NCBI GenBank assembly: GCA_023512835.1
Contig: CM042086.1
Location: forward strand, 13,962,309-14,026,308
DNA length: 64,000 nucleotides
From: Taxillus chinensis
Lineage: Eukaryota > Streptophyta > Magnoliopsida > Santalales > Loranthaceae
Direction: 5' to 3'
Made by a program: the position numbers and the translations under genes. Below are positions 12,951 through 25,400 of the stretch, one piece after another. The notes below the pieces were generated by a model. It made no database searches. It worked only from the letters and a program-made list of their open reading frames with translations, and was not told where the DNA came from. Every line of letters starts with the position of its first letter. The stretch's first letter is position 1.

Positions 12951-15900
12951 CCCCCTCCCCCATTAAAAAAGCTTCCATTTTTAGAAACCTAACTTAATTA
13001 GCCGTCATATATGAAGGGCCACTAGTAAATCATGCAATTGTAGTTATCCGTTAACACACTTGTCGATCTATTTGTCTCTTCTCTTCGATCGGCGCTCGGT
13101 AATATATAGCTCCTTCTTCCATTTTCTTTTTGTAGATTTTAAACCCAATACAACAACTTTAATCACTTAATAGTTTTTGCTGAATGTAAACAGCATCTAA
13201 GAGCACGATAATTTTTCCTAAATGTAAAGATTTAAATTACTCTAGTATTTAATTATACAAATATATGCCACAAATTTCTTAAAATTATTCATTATATGCA
13301 AAACGCCATATATAGGGCGCCATATGCACAGGAGAGAGAGTGAAGACTGGTCTTGAAATTTCAATATTTATTTTCCTTTTAATCTCCGCATGCATTAATG
13401 TATTTTTATAGCAACGATGTAATTTAATTTGAATCTATGTTTGATTTTCTTTATTGGTTTGAATGAAATCTTTCAAATGTGTGGGTGAACTAATCACTGA
13501 TTGAATGAACTTAATGTTATGATTTCCAATGTCAAGGGGAATTTAATATAAGAGATTATCGAGATCTAAAAACTGATATGTAATCGTACAACATAGATCA
13601 CTAGTTTTTATTCAACTTTAACTGTTATCGAAATAGACCATTAGACATTTCGTTACATCCAAATGCCATCATTAGGGTTTGGGTAAAAATGATTTTCTAA
13701 CACGTAAAAGATTAAGTAAAAGTGATTTTTCTAGCATAGTGAAAAATTAAGTAAAATTGATTTCTTAGAATTAATAAGGGTCAGATTCTCTAGTAATTCA
13801 ATCGAAATTATAGTCAGGGTGGCGCTAGCGGGATGTGCAACTGCACACCCTTAATTTAAAATATTTTCACTCTTGGACGAAGAGGAGATATGAGGAGAGA
13901 GAGAGAGTGCGAAGCGAGGCAGAAGAAGCATGTGATCTTTGTATATTCTTCATACACAATTGTTTTTTTTTTTGGGGTTGCTGCCATGAAATGATTCGTG
14001 AGATTTTCCTGGTAGACAGAATTTTTCAAGCATGTTACAAATTTGTGAAGATTATTGGTGAGACATTTAAAGGGAGTTCTTTAATGATATGATACGGGAG
14101 CTTAACACTCATAATATAAAAATTCTATTTCATTTAAAATGTCATTTTTTTTACTCATATTTTTATAAATCATCCCTATGACATCGTGTTGATTTCTGCT
14201 ATTTTAAGAATTCATCAATATTTATTTTTAAAATTGATCATTAAATTTAATATCTTGGCGTTTTACAATATTAAAAAAAAGGCATAAATGACCTGTCATT
14301 TTCCAAACACAAACAAAATGTACCCTTTTATTTTATTTTAGGAAATTATAGGTTATAAATTCGGAATTATATATCCAGAAAAGGATTGTAATTAATTTCA
14401 CCTGAAAGAAACAAGGGTGGGGCTTGGGCTTCAAAAGGGACTATGAAAATGTTGAGTCTGATTGTGATTTTAGCATCCGTAAGTACGTGCACTAATTGCG
14501 CTTCCTGTTGGACTTATGATTGAAGGAAATTGTATGACCGAATCTGATAGATTGCAGATAAATCAACGGCTCAAATCTGGCATTGTTTTATAGATGGCCT
14601 TCTACTGCATTTGATCTGGCATCCACACTCTTGTTGGAAGGCACCAAACTCTATATATAATACCCTTGACGACCATTATCTACAACCAACATAAACTCAT
14701 AACCTGTACGCAACAAGCTAAGTGACAGGTCCGGATTGGTGGATTTTCGTGCACATCGATCAGTAGCGGATTTTATTTTTGATTTACAATCTCCCAACAA
14801 GATATAACAATTAATGTACATAATCATGAATCACTGAAACATGCACGCACACACTTTATGAAAATCATATGACACACATCAAAATGCACAAAGACATGAA
14901 TTTGGATTCGTCAGCTCACTACCGTACTGAGGTGACTTATTTTAAACTTTATTATTATTTATTTTAAAAATTAATCATTAAATTAAATATTCATATAGTA
15001 TATATTATGCCTGTACTGAGAGTTCTTTAATTTAATTGAATAAATAAATTTGATATTAATCGCAAGTCAAAATTATCAAAATCATAAGAAGGATGAGAGG
15101 ATCCGGTCAGACCTTATTATAATCATAAAAAAATTAAAATTAAATATTAACAATTTGATGAAATATGTATTTTTTTAATGCTATGAAACTTAATTGGGGT
15201 AGGTGCATGCTATATCATATTACTTTTTTATTATATATATATATATATTGTTATTCTGTCTCTTGAATTTAGTTATTGCCCTATGTTTTACAAAATCATT
15301 TGATAATTAAACAGCAGTTTATGTTGTTTGCTGTAGAAAAGTCAATTTATATGAGAATATTATTCAGTCGTTAAATTAATATTAATTTAACGATAATATA
15401 AATATAAATGTATAATATATCATGTATAATATTCCTATATATATTATAGCATTACTCTTTATTAATTATTAAACATTTACTGTATTACCTCATTTTAAAA
15501 TTTCATAATAAGTCATATAGACCAACATAATAAATTTTCCATTATTGTTTGTTTTGGTAGCGTCAAAGTTTTTAGATCTTATAAATATGCCTTAATAATT
15601 GCGTTGAATTTTTAAATTTTGACCCATTACCCATTGAGCAAATAATTATTATGATGCGACTAACATGCATGAGACTATGAGAGGTGCATCCGTCTTCTCA
15701 GAAATATTCGCAAACTAATTAAAGTGAAATGATTGCAGATTTTACCAATGGATCAAAATTATGATTTTAGAAATGAAAAGGCATTTATGGGATTGTTTGA
15801 AATGATTTTTTTTATATTCTGTTTTTTATTGTGTAGAAAAAAATTATTTTTAAAAAAGAATATGTATTTTTTAAAATTAATTTTATTTTTTTAGAAAATA

Positions 15901-17572
15901 TATTTAATGGACTCAAGCAAAAAAGAATAGAAAAGTTATTTGAGTCTTCCAACCTAATTGAATTTTCATTTGGAATAAAAAATAATTAAAAATATTTTAA
16001 AACTTTTATTATTATTAAATTAGAATGAACTCATCGTTTTTAAAAACAATTAAGGAATTGTCATATACCAAACACATTCTAATCTCTTTTGAAGAGGTCT
16101 CTATATATAAGTCTCTCGTGCGACACAAGACGTGTTAGCATTACATTAACCAGAAACAATAAAATACTCTCATTGTACACGAGAGGTATGCACAAAAAAA
16201 ATATATGAAAAGTTTGTATACATATCTCTTTTGTGCAAGCCTATTGTGTATATTTGAAATGACATCTCATTGGCTTAATGATTTTGTTAGGTTTCACCTA
16301 TAGTTTGGTAAAAATCAATGAGATTTTATCACATTAGATGTATGTAAGAAACCTCCACTAAAAAGGCTTTTATATAGCATCACACTTAAGAATCATATTT
16401 AATAGAATAATCTAAGTATGAGTTTTTTTTATATAAGCCTCTCGGACATTATTTTCTAACCAAATTACAGTTGGAATTCGAACAAAATACTGTACTAATA
16501 AAATGATGTCACGTTAAATGTGCGGGCTTGCATATACACAATTGCTATTTAATATGTTGTAAAATCATATCATTTTGACTATGTAATGAATGACAAAGAT
16601 ACTCTATAAATCTTAGAAATAATTATTGCTGTATCCTTTTTTCCGCATAAATACAAGGCTTTTATCATATATGTCATGCATAGAAACTATATTAATTTAT
16701 CTTTTCTCTTTGTTTCACAACACAACACGCTATCCGCACGAATATTTATTCGTATAATTTTGTTTTGACTCTTGCTTATCTTATATCGATCATGGAACTT
16801 TGACGCTCAGCTTAGGGAAAAAAAGGAGCCCGTTATTGATTTCTCTTTTGCTAATTTGTTCAAAATACTTTATTCTTATTATATTTGTTTATAAATTTAT
16901 TTTATGTAAGTTTTCGTGCTGACTGTATTTTATTAGCTCAATAAATTGATAAAACCTCACCATAAATCGGTCATATCTAATATAATAATATATTGTACGC
17001 AATAAGCTCATAGACGTGTAAGTAATATTACTCTCTTTTAAATACACGTATTATTATTATTATTTTGTTCATCTAAATGTATTATTATTATATTTACACA
17101 TATAACACTACAGTTATAGTTATTACTATTCTCTTGAGTATGTGTTTGAATTTGTTAATGATCAAGCTCATCTCCGTGGTGATATGAGTAATTTCGATAA
17201 TAACTTTATTTATTTTTTTTAAAAAATAATTATTAAATTAAATATTCAACATGTATCATGACTGTAATTCAATAATAATAAATATTTAAATTTAATTTAA
17301 TATTATTTATTTTTTATTTATTAAAATATGATATTTTCTCTCACCATATTAATTTTACTATTTCTTTTTCTCTTTTTATATTTACTTTTTCATTCAAAAG
17401 AATAAATAATATTTTAATTAATAAATAATTAAAATAAAAAAAACTAAAAAATATAATTATGTTATTAAAAAATACTTTTAATTTTAAAGAGTTAAATTTA
17501 AAAATATTATAGTAGATGCTCTTATTAAGATTAATTACTCCTAGCATAATTTAATTTGTTAGCAATACAATT

Positions 17573-17603
<31 letters not shown>

Positions 17604-18013
17604 CATTATTATTATCATTATTAATAGATTTATAACGCTCTTGAAGTTGAATTACTATTCTTTTATGCTCTTGAATTGCATACATAAGAAACCATAAAGC
17701 TGAAAATTCTAAAAGAATATTAGTTTTCCCTTGCTCCTCCAGAGCATAATAAATAAATATTATTATTCCTGTAAAATAATGTTATTTGCCACCTAAAAAC
17801 ATTTCTAATATTTATTAGTTAAATTAATTAGTTTATCTTATATTTAACTTATAATATCTTGTTAACTAATGATATTTTAATAATACATTATTTATATTTT
17901 CACATAATTTGTTTTCCCAATCTAATTCTTCACAAATCTAAAATTCAAATATGGGAGATTCATATATGGGAGACTGTATTATAAAATGTTTTACATTACA
18001 GCCTTTATTTTAT
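12951..18013. other. Gene-free AT-rich DNA
   Basis: I see no supportable gene. There are many stop codons in all frames. A TATA-like stretch near 14651-14660 is followed by leader-like sequence but by no reading frame. An ATT microsatellite occupies about 17574-17623. An 85-codon frame at 13835-14092 is not similar to anything I recognise. Confidence 0.6.
17574..17623. repeat. ATT trinucleotide microsatellite
   Basis: A run of ATT units with a few ATC variants near the end. Confidence 0.93.
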
Positions 18014-18354
18014 GGGTGAGCATCAATCGATTCGGTCGGTTTGTATATAATTTTTAAACAAAACCAATAAAATTTAATTTGAACAAAATCCAAACTAAAA
18101 CCAACCAATAAATGTTAAAATTCATCGGTCTTGATTCGATTCGGTACATAAAAATTCAGTTTGATTCAGTTTAATTTAATATGCTGAAATGATAACGTCT
18201 GTTCAATCGGTTCGGTTAACCAAACCCTCAAAATCATGAATCAAACCAATAACATTGATTTTCTAAAAACAAAAACCAAATAAACCAATATAATTTTAAG
18301 AACCAATTTTTTTCGGTCTAAACGATTTGTTCAATTCGATTCTCCATCACCCTT
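18014..18354. mobile_element. hAT-type MITE with 'TCGGTTCGGTT' interior
   Basis: About 340 bases. The left end is GGGTGAGCATCAATCGATT. The right end, reverse-complemented, is GGGTGATGGAGAATCGAATT, an imperfect terminal inverted repeat. The flanks are TATTTTAT on the left and TACTTTAT on the right, matching at 7 of 8 positions, which fits the 8-base target duplication of hAT elements. The interior holds repeated 'ttcggtt' and 'aaccaa' motifs and no coding capacity. Movement would need a transposase encoded elsewhere. Confidence 0.7.
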
Positions 18355-19240
18355 ACTTTATTCCATTTGCTTCACTCGATAGTGTTTTCTTTTGATACTC
18401 CACCAGTGACTCTTAGGACCGTATAAAACATTTATTATTGAAATTAAAAGAAAATTCTCATATAAAAATAAAAGACATTTTTTTATTATAGAAATGCTTT
18501 GACCCAAATCTTAAATCAAAGCGCAATTAAACCTCACTCTGTGAATGAATATTCTAGTTTATGAACGCAAGGCAGACAAGCTGCTGTGGGAGCCCTGGTC
18601 ACGCCATATCCACACACAATTGAACAGACATAGATAACTAAATTTGTAAATCCATTTTTTTAAAATTTTATTTTATTTTATTTTATAATTTTAATAAAAC
18701 TGTATGCTTTAAAATTTTATATTATTACTATAATTTTATTAAAGTAATAAAAATTAATAATTTTATATATAAATATAAAAATTAATAATTTTATTATTTT
18801 AAAGTATCTAATAAATAAATAAAATCAATCAAAATTTCGCTTTGCCCAAAATCTCGAGGCCTGCAAGACGGAAAAAAAAAACGTTGCTCATATATTCTGA
18901 ATTTCTTATTTTGATGCATGTAAAGCATTTCTAAATTTGAAAAGTCCACCTGAGTTACTGCTAACTACAAAAGCTTTTTCTTTTTTTCTTTTTTCTTTTT
19001 CTTTTTTTTGGGTTCACCTTGGCTTGGATTGGAGAGAAGCTATAGGATTCTGATTGCAAAGTTGACCTCCAAGCTTGAGTGAGTGATCTACCTGCATTTC
19101 AGCTCCAACACTCCACAACAACAACCAAGAAAAGAAAAAAAAAAAGACATAAAAAAAAATATCATATAGAAACATAATTTTGTAATTCTTAGGTCTATCC
19201 TTGCATTGATATGAAATGAAACCACCACCAAACCTGGGGC
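18355..19240. other. Gene-free DNA downstream of the DELLA gene
   Basis: AT-rich with a T/CT-rich tract near 18976-19010. The part next to 19240 probably holds the 3' UTR of the GRAS gene. Nothing else is recognisable. Confidence 0.55.
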
Positions 19241-20839
19241 CTATATATTACAAATGGCGCCGTTTGGATGCATTACGGCTGCAACAAAATCCGGCATGGC
19301 GCGCCAAGCCGAAGTCGCAATCAGCGGACGGCTGTGCCACCCGAGCGTCAAACACCCCTCATTCTCCTCAACGCTGTACCCCTCCGCCGAGAACAGCGTC
19401 AGCAACAACCTGGCACGCTTGAAGGCGTCGGAGCCCAGGTGGAGCGGCGCGAACCCGGCTCGCAGAAAACGAGCCCTCCACTTGGCCAGCGGCTCGTGTC
19501 GCTCCGCCCTCGCCGCCCCCTCGCGGCACACCACGTCGCATATCTCCCGCTGCACGTACATCTCCGCCACCGCCATCTCCGCCCGCTGAGCCGGGACGGC
19601 CGCGAGCGAGTCGAACACGGACGAGTAGTAGTACAGGGCCTCCGTGAACCGATCCAAGAAACCCGCCCGGTTGTGATCGGCCTCCTGCTCCACCACCGTC
19701 ACTACCCTCGGGTTCAACTCCTGGATCCACCGGAGAAACGAGTCCATCCGCAGCTGCGGGTGCTGAGTCATCGCCGTCGACTCGTCCGGGGCAGCCGGGG
19801 CCAGCAGGCGGTGGAGTTGCATCACGAAGTTCACCGCCAGGGCCTCCGTGGGTTCCACCTGCAGCATCATCCACCACTTGACGTCGTCGAGGCGGGCGGC
19901 GTGGACGCCGCGAAACGTGAACTGCACGTTGACGGACCGGGCGAGGCTGTCGAGTCGGAGGCCGATCTGGCGGAGCGAGTCGTGGCCGTCGGCGGTTGGT
20001 GGGCCAATGCCCGTGAACCTGAGGCTCGGGGGCCCACCCGGCCGAATGGCCAGAGCCTGGATCAGAGCCGGCCACTGCAGGCCCTGCATTAGGCTGAAGT
20101 CAACCACGTGGACGCGATCGCAGCCGTCGAATGCTTCCAGGATGGCTTGATTGGCGGTGAAGTGGGCGAACTTGAGGTAGGGGCAGGCCTCGTAGAAGTT
20201 GCGGTACACAATCTCCTCCTCGCGGGAGCCGGCTTCCACGGCGGCGATCTCCAACGCCTGCGGCGGAGAATAAACCCGTCGGCTCAGCGCGTCGATGAAG
20301 TACCCGGCGACCTTGCCGATGCCGCACCAGGTGTTGACGCGTGTCAGGAGGCCACGCATCTCCTTGATTAGGAATCCAGCGAATGGGAGGTCGCCACGTT
20401 GCACGGACTCCGCACACGTCACCAACAATTGGACCAGCCTGATCCCGGAATCTTCCTCCATCGCCGTCACCACGGCCGTCAGCTGCTGAACCTCGGAGAG
20501 CTGCAGACGCGCACCCAGATCCGGAACGTCGCATGCGGCGGGAGGAGCCGTCGACGGATTGAGCTCGACGTACGAAAGATCGGACGGCTGGTTGAGCTCC
20601 GACAGCAAGGTGTCCACCCAGGAGACGATGTCTGAGGGGTTGTGGTGGACGGTAGCGTCGCCGTTGAGGAGGGAGATGCCGTGTGGGTCGTTGACGAGGG
20701 CGGTATCGAGGCGCTCGAGGCTCCGGGCGACGTGGTTGAGCTCCGACGACCGGACCTTGTAGCCAGCGCCGGCCAGGAGGCAGTCGATGTCAGATGCGGG
20801 CTTGGCGCTGGAGGAGCTGCCGGACTCGTGAGGTCCCAT
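19241..20839 (-). CDS. Atypical DELLA-subfamily GRAS transcriptional regulator
   Basis: A single exon of 532 residues, starting at MGPHESGSSS; an upstream in-frame Met exists but lies in 5' leader-like sequence. The N-terminus carries a recognisable DELLA domain: D19-C-L-L-A23 followed by GYKVRSSEL, then LERLD, then VHHNP at 64-68 with SDIVSW. The GRAS domain follows: a LHR1 region (GIRLVQLLVTCAESVQ), VHVVDF (VHIID motif), the LHR2/PFYRE region, and a C-terminal SAW block with WHSRPLIATSAW. DELLA proteins repress gibberellin responses in the nucleus and are destroyed when GID1 binds the DELLA and VHYNP motifs. Here E is replaced by C in the first motif and Y by H in the second, so hormone sensing may be weakened. 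RVERHE is RAERHE. A tail of about 20 residues extends past the usual SAW end. The gene is intronless and GC-rich, as is usual for the family. Confidence 0.92.
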   Translation of the reverse strand: MGPHESGSSSSAKPASDIDCLLAGAGYKVRSSELNHVARSLERLDTALVNDPHGISLLNGDATVHHNPSDIVSWVDTLLSELNQPSDLSYVELNPSTAPPAACDVPDLGARLQLSEVQQLTAVVTAMEEDSGIRLVQLLVTCAESVQRGDLPFAGFLIKEMRGLLTRVNTWCGIGKVAGYFIDALSRRVYSPPQALEIAAVEAGSREEEIVYRNFYEACPYLKFAHFTANQAILEAFDGCDRVHVVDFSLMQGLQWPALIQALAIRPGGPPSLRFTGIGPPTADGHDSLRQIGLRLDSLARSVNVQFTFRGVHAARLDDVKWWMMLQVEPTEALAVNFVMQLHRLLAPAAPDESTAMTQHPQLRMDSFLRWIQELNPRVVTVVEQEADHNRAGFLDRFTEALYYYSSVFDSLAAVPAQRAEMAVAEMYVQREICDVVCREGAARAERHEPLAKWRARFLRAGFAPLHLGSDAFKRARLLLTLFSAEGYSVEENEGCLTLGWHSRPLIATSAWRAMPDFVAAVMHPNGAICNI

Positions 20840-21382
20840 GTTACTTGTTTCTCTCTTTTTCTCAGATGTGAAGCAGCCCTTAGGGAGAGAGAGAGAGCAG
20901 AGAGACAGTGGGAAATGGGAGTGACAGTGATTTGGGAAGATGGGTGATGTTGGTTTGAGACACAGATGGTGAGTCAAGTGGACTACGTATTATCATCATA
21001 CATCTGTTGGAACAAGGGAGGTCCATTTATTTGCCGTTTTTTTTCTTCTTATTTGAGAGGTCGCATTCAATTGCAATTTAATGATTCGTAGTTGGGTCCT
21101 CCAATACACATACACACATATATATATACACAGAAAAAATGCCCAATAGATTTTATTCAATAATGATCGAATATTTTATTTTTATTTAATTCTAGCAAAT
21201 ATTCACATCTATGACGAAGTATAATTTAAATCAATAATTTTAATTTTTTTTATAGTTACGAGATATATATAAATCTAAACAACTATCTATAAGCAAAATC
21301 GATTTAAGTTGTTTGATTCAATATAAGATTCGATATTAAAATTTTACTTAATAATTTATCCGCTACGATATCCCTAAGAGCA
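20840..21382. other. Upstream region of the DELLA gene
   Basis: Contains a GA-rich leader (about 20883-20902) and then AT-rich DNA including the first copy of a 230-base direct repeat. I cannot assign a TATA box with confidence. Confidence 0.5.
21065..21298 (+). repeat. Direct repeat, copy A (about 230 bases)
   Basis: Nearly identical to 22217-22437. Shared core sequence includes 'aaaaatgcccaatagatttt' and 'tctatgacgaagtataattt'. The differences are a few substitutions and the length of a CA/TA stretch. No coding capacity is seen. Confidence 0.88.
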
Positions 21383-21665
21383 TCTTAGCATTTTTAGTAT
21401 TTTTATTTAAAAATAAGTAGTAAATAATTTACTTATTTTTAAAAAATATTAAATATCTCAATTATTATTTTTATCTATATTTATTATTTAATTTAATTTA
21501 TATTATTTATCTATCACTCTTTTATTTATTATAATTAATTAAAAAAATTACCAATTTAATAATATATATTTAAAAATTATAGAAAAAATATTTATGAATG
21601 AATAGTGAATCCCTAGATATAGAGATTTACTATTCATTTTATATCTTATCTTAGGGAACCCTCAT
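21383..21665. mobile_element. AT-rich MITE-like element (family shared with 58975-59290)
   Basis: Starts near AGAGCATCTTAGCATTTT and ends near 'tcttagggaaccctc'. Its internal order (ATTTATTAT tracts, then 'aaaaattatagaaaaaa', then 'gatttactattcatttt') is matched by an element in the second inverted-repeat arm. Ends and target duplication are not resolved. Confidence 0.45.
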
Positions 21666-22216
21666 CGGTCTACGCCGGGGCAGCTCTAGGTCGGAGTTGG
21701 AGAGGGCTCATTTGTTGCTCTGTTTGCGGCACAAGCCGGAGAAGGCAGCAGCAGATGGGGCATCTGGAGCAGCAGAGGCATCCGGAGCAGCTGACCCGCT
21801 TTGACCAGAAAGGTCAATAACGGGAATGGCAACAGCAGGAGAAGAAGGTTTGTCATAATGTTGTTGAACGAAGAGTCATAAGTGATAACCATTCACTCTT
21901 CAAGCTTATATTAATATTCTAATAAAGTATTTTGCTCCTCTTGTGATTGAACAATATGTGGAGTGCCTAGGCGATATGGTATTGGAAATGAATTTTTGAT
22001 AATTTTGTGTTTTTTTTCTCTAGGAAAAATTAGATTATAGAAAACCTATTATAAATGCTCTTAAGTCAATGAAATATTATAGAATTTTGCACAATAAAAC
22101 TTCTTACATATAGAATTTTTTATATGAATATATAAGGAATGTTATATATAAACCCTTTTATACATATCTTGCACATGACCTATTAATTCTAATCAAATCA
22201 CACGTGAACTCGAATA
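21666..22216. other. Short GC-rich island then AT-rich DNA
   Basis: 21666-21850 is unusually GC-rich for this spacer. One forward frame gives Ala/Gly/Ser-rich sequence, but there is no start-to-stop gene that I recognise. It may be a captured gene scrap. The rest is AT-rich. Confidence 0.4.
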
Positions 22217-22437
22217 AATTCAATTGCAATTTAATGATTCATAATTGGGTCCTCTAATACACACACACAGAAAAAATGCCCAATAGATTTTATTCAATAA
22301 TGATCGAATATTTTATTTTTATTTAATTCTAGCAAATATTCACATCTATGACGAAGTATAATTTAAATCAATAATTTTAATTTTTTTTATAGTTATGAGA
22401 TATATATAAATCTAAACAACTATCTATATGCAAATTC
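22217..22437 (+). repeat. Direct repeat, copy B (about 220 bases)
   Basis: Second copy of 21065-21298 in the same orientation, about 1.15 kb away. The intervening DNA contains a MITE-like element and a GC-rich scrap, so the two copies may be ends of one larger composite insertion. Confidence 0.88.
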
Positions 22438-25400
22438 CATTTAAGATGAATAGTAAAATATATTTAATTTCATCTATTTATTAAAACCAATTGAAAATAT
22501 TTTTTAATCTCATCTATTTATTACAACCAATTGAAAATATATTAAAAAAATATTTGAAAGATAAATAGTAATCCTTCAAATATGGAGATTCTCTCTTCAA
22601 TTTCTATTTTTATTCTCTAAATTTTAGATTCTGAAGGACTATAGGGTATTTTTTTCTAAAATTATAAAATTTAAAAAAAATTCTAAATTTTATAATTTGA
22701 AGGACCTAATATAGATGCTCTTATACATATCTCTCTCACATACACATTACATAACATTATCTTATTAATTCTAGTTGTGAACTCAAATAAATTCGAAAGA
22801 AACTTACATAAAAGAGAATTACAAATAGACACTAACTAAAAAAAGAAACATAATGAGCGAAATTATGATGGGGACCGTTCAATTTTCAACCGAAATTAGA
22901 GTTTCGATCATGTTTTTTTGGTTAAAAAAATAATGATCTCATCTCATGTATCATCATCATATCTTGACACACAGGATTAGAAAATGACATATTTACTGAT
23001 GAATCATATTTAACGTTTTGAATTGTTACATTTATCTCACTTTTTTTCTTCGAAAAAAGATACTACCTAACGTATTTTGTATATTAGTTTGAAGTTTGTG
23101 AAACATTCATCTCCATCTCGAAATAATAATTTTACCGGGACAATCACGACAATAACAACAATAATGTTTTTATTATTATTGGAATTTTTATCTCTCCACC
23201 AGTATGTTTTTTTTTAAACTAATAACATGATTAATATTATTTTATATATTTGGAATTATATTTTTTTAACTGAACGATTATCAGAAATTTATCAAGAAAA
23301 TGAGGTTGAAAAACTAAAGTAATAAAATGCTTCGGTGACATACAATACATCTCATAAATGAAGAAAATAGTACAAAGCCTTGAAGATTGGAGTGGAGCGG
23401 AGTGGAGTAGAGTGGAGCAAAGTGGAGTGTCAGAGAACAACAAATGTTAATTATGTTACGGGTAGACGCCTCTCTTGTTATTCTTTTCCTTTTTTTCTTT
23501 TCTTTTATTAAATTACAATAACCACCAACGGATAATACTCATTTAATATATATTTATTGATATACTAAATAATCAGAGTTTTTACTAGTCATAGCTTCTT
23601 TTTTTCCTCTTAATTATCAATGGCTATTGGGCTTATAAAACAAGAACATCTTAAAAAAATATTGAAGGGGTATTACTGGTCTACTAAGATTATAACACAT
23701 TAATATTGGATTGTCAATTCATTTAACTTATTTAATTAAAAATTATTTTTCAAAAAAACAAAAAACAAAATTTATGTGAAAAGTCCCACCAAACAGGAAA
23801 GATCTCCAACAACTTTAATAGTGAATTTATGTAATAAAAAATAAAATTAATTTTATGTCAAAAGTCATAAAAATATAAGATAGTCCAAGAAAATACACCA
23901 TCAAATAATTGATACAACTTCTTCATTATTTATCTTTAAGGAATTGAAACCACTAATAACTCATACATAAAATATATACGTGAAAATCCATATGTGCAAA
24001 AGTTCATCACATGAATTTACTGTAACTTGTAACTTGCTGAAGTTGAGGTTTCTAGTGTTTAGAAGTAAAGCAAGGTTGCCATGGGTTGAAAATTTCTCAA
24101 AAAATATTATAATTGGTTTTTATTTAGGCCATATAGGATAAGTCAAAATAAAAACGTAATGTAATGAAAATGATAGTCGTTACCAATAATTTTTCGAGTG
24201 CAGTTTGTCACCTAATTGGTCTACGTTCTAGAGCTATGTTTGAAAGTCAATTATGCGTAAAAAATATATATCACCATCATAACACCCTAAATTGCCTAAA
24301 TCGGTACCTATATTAGAAGTTAGGGTTTTCAACTCAGTTTTACTTGTTTTGTTTGCTTTTTCTAAGTTTTGTGTTTAGGTTTGATTTTATGTTTTTGGTT
24401 TGCCTAAGATGTGGAATCAATGTCTTATGGTAAAGTACAACTCATCCTTATAGGGGAATAGTCTTTACCATGCATTCGAATCTTTGTGATATGATGAACT
24501 ATGCTAGTTTTGAAATTTAAATGCTTAAAATCCTTATCATGTTTGGTGTAGGTCCAAACAATTTGGATACAGACACTAATTTCACGATTGCCCAAACCAA
24601 ATTAAATAAAGGATTAAAAATTTTTATTATTCGGGACGTTACTATTTGATTCTAACTTCATTATTGGGGACAAAATTAAATAAATGAATAAAAGATCTAA
24701 CATCCATTAGGGCTTACGTTGGTTATCACTTATCCTTTTATATTTGGTCAATGTTAAAAGAATTAAAAATGTTCTCAAAATCATTTCGTCCATGCGAGTT
24801 AAAAATGATCAATAAAGGTGTGATTAATCAAATTAAATTCATTACAAGCTTGGTATATTTTGTAATTATTTAACTGAGGTTACCCAGTTCTAATTTAGAC
24901 TAGGGTTTAGATTGTTTGATTTATGTATATAACTAAACTCAAATAAATTAGGGTAAATTATATATAAATAAGAGTTTTTATTGCACAACCACATATTAAG
25001 TTGTTACATAATACATAAGGGGCTACATTGCTCCCTCGTAACAAAAGAATTATCCAAACATCGTTTTATAATCAACAAAATATCAAATATTCAACATAGT
25101 TGATTACAAAAGATAATAAAGGGGTAAAATTACTCAAAGGAATGCTCTTTGATGTATAGACTTCATTTCCACAATTATTCTAGGGTTTCTCTCTCAAAAA
25201 TTGTCCAAGGATCCCTGAATCCCTAACTCATTAATTAGCTCTTTTTTTTCTTTGATTCTTCCAACTACATATTAGGTTGAAAATATCAGTTGTGCCGTCA
25301 AAATATAAGCTAGAATCAAAACACTGACTGTCACATCATAGTAGTTGCACATAGCACTTCACCATGTGCAACATTTCGTGCACGTGGCGTGTATGTATGG

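Noticed and set aside
13835..14092. 85-codon plus-strand frame
   Set aside because: No recognisable domain, no promoter or splice context, low-complexity start; probably chance.
19268..20092. 274-codon plus-strand frame opposite the DELLA gene, and other long antisense frames there
   Set aside because: GC-rich coding DNA creates long open frames on the other strand. The sequence is low-complexity Arg/His/Pro, while the minus strand encodes a full GRAS protein.
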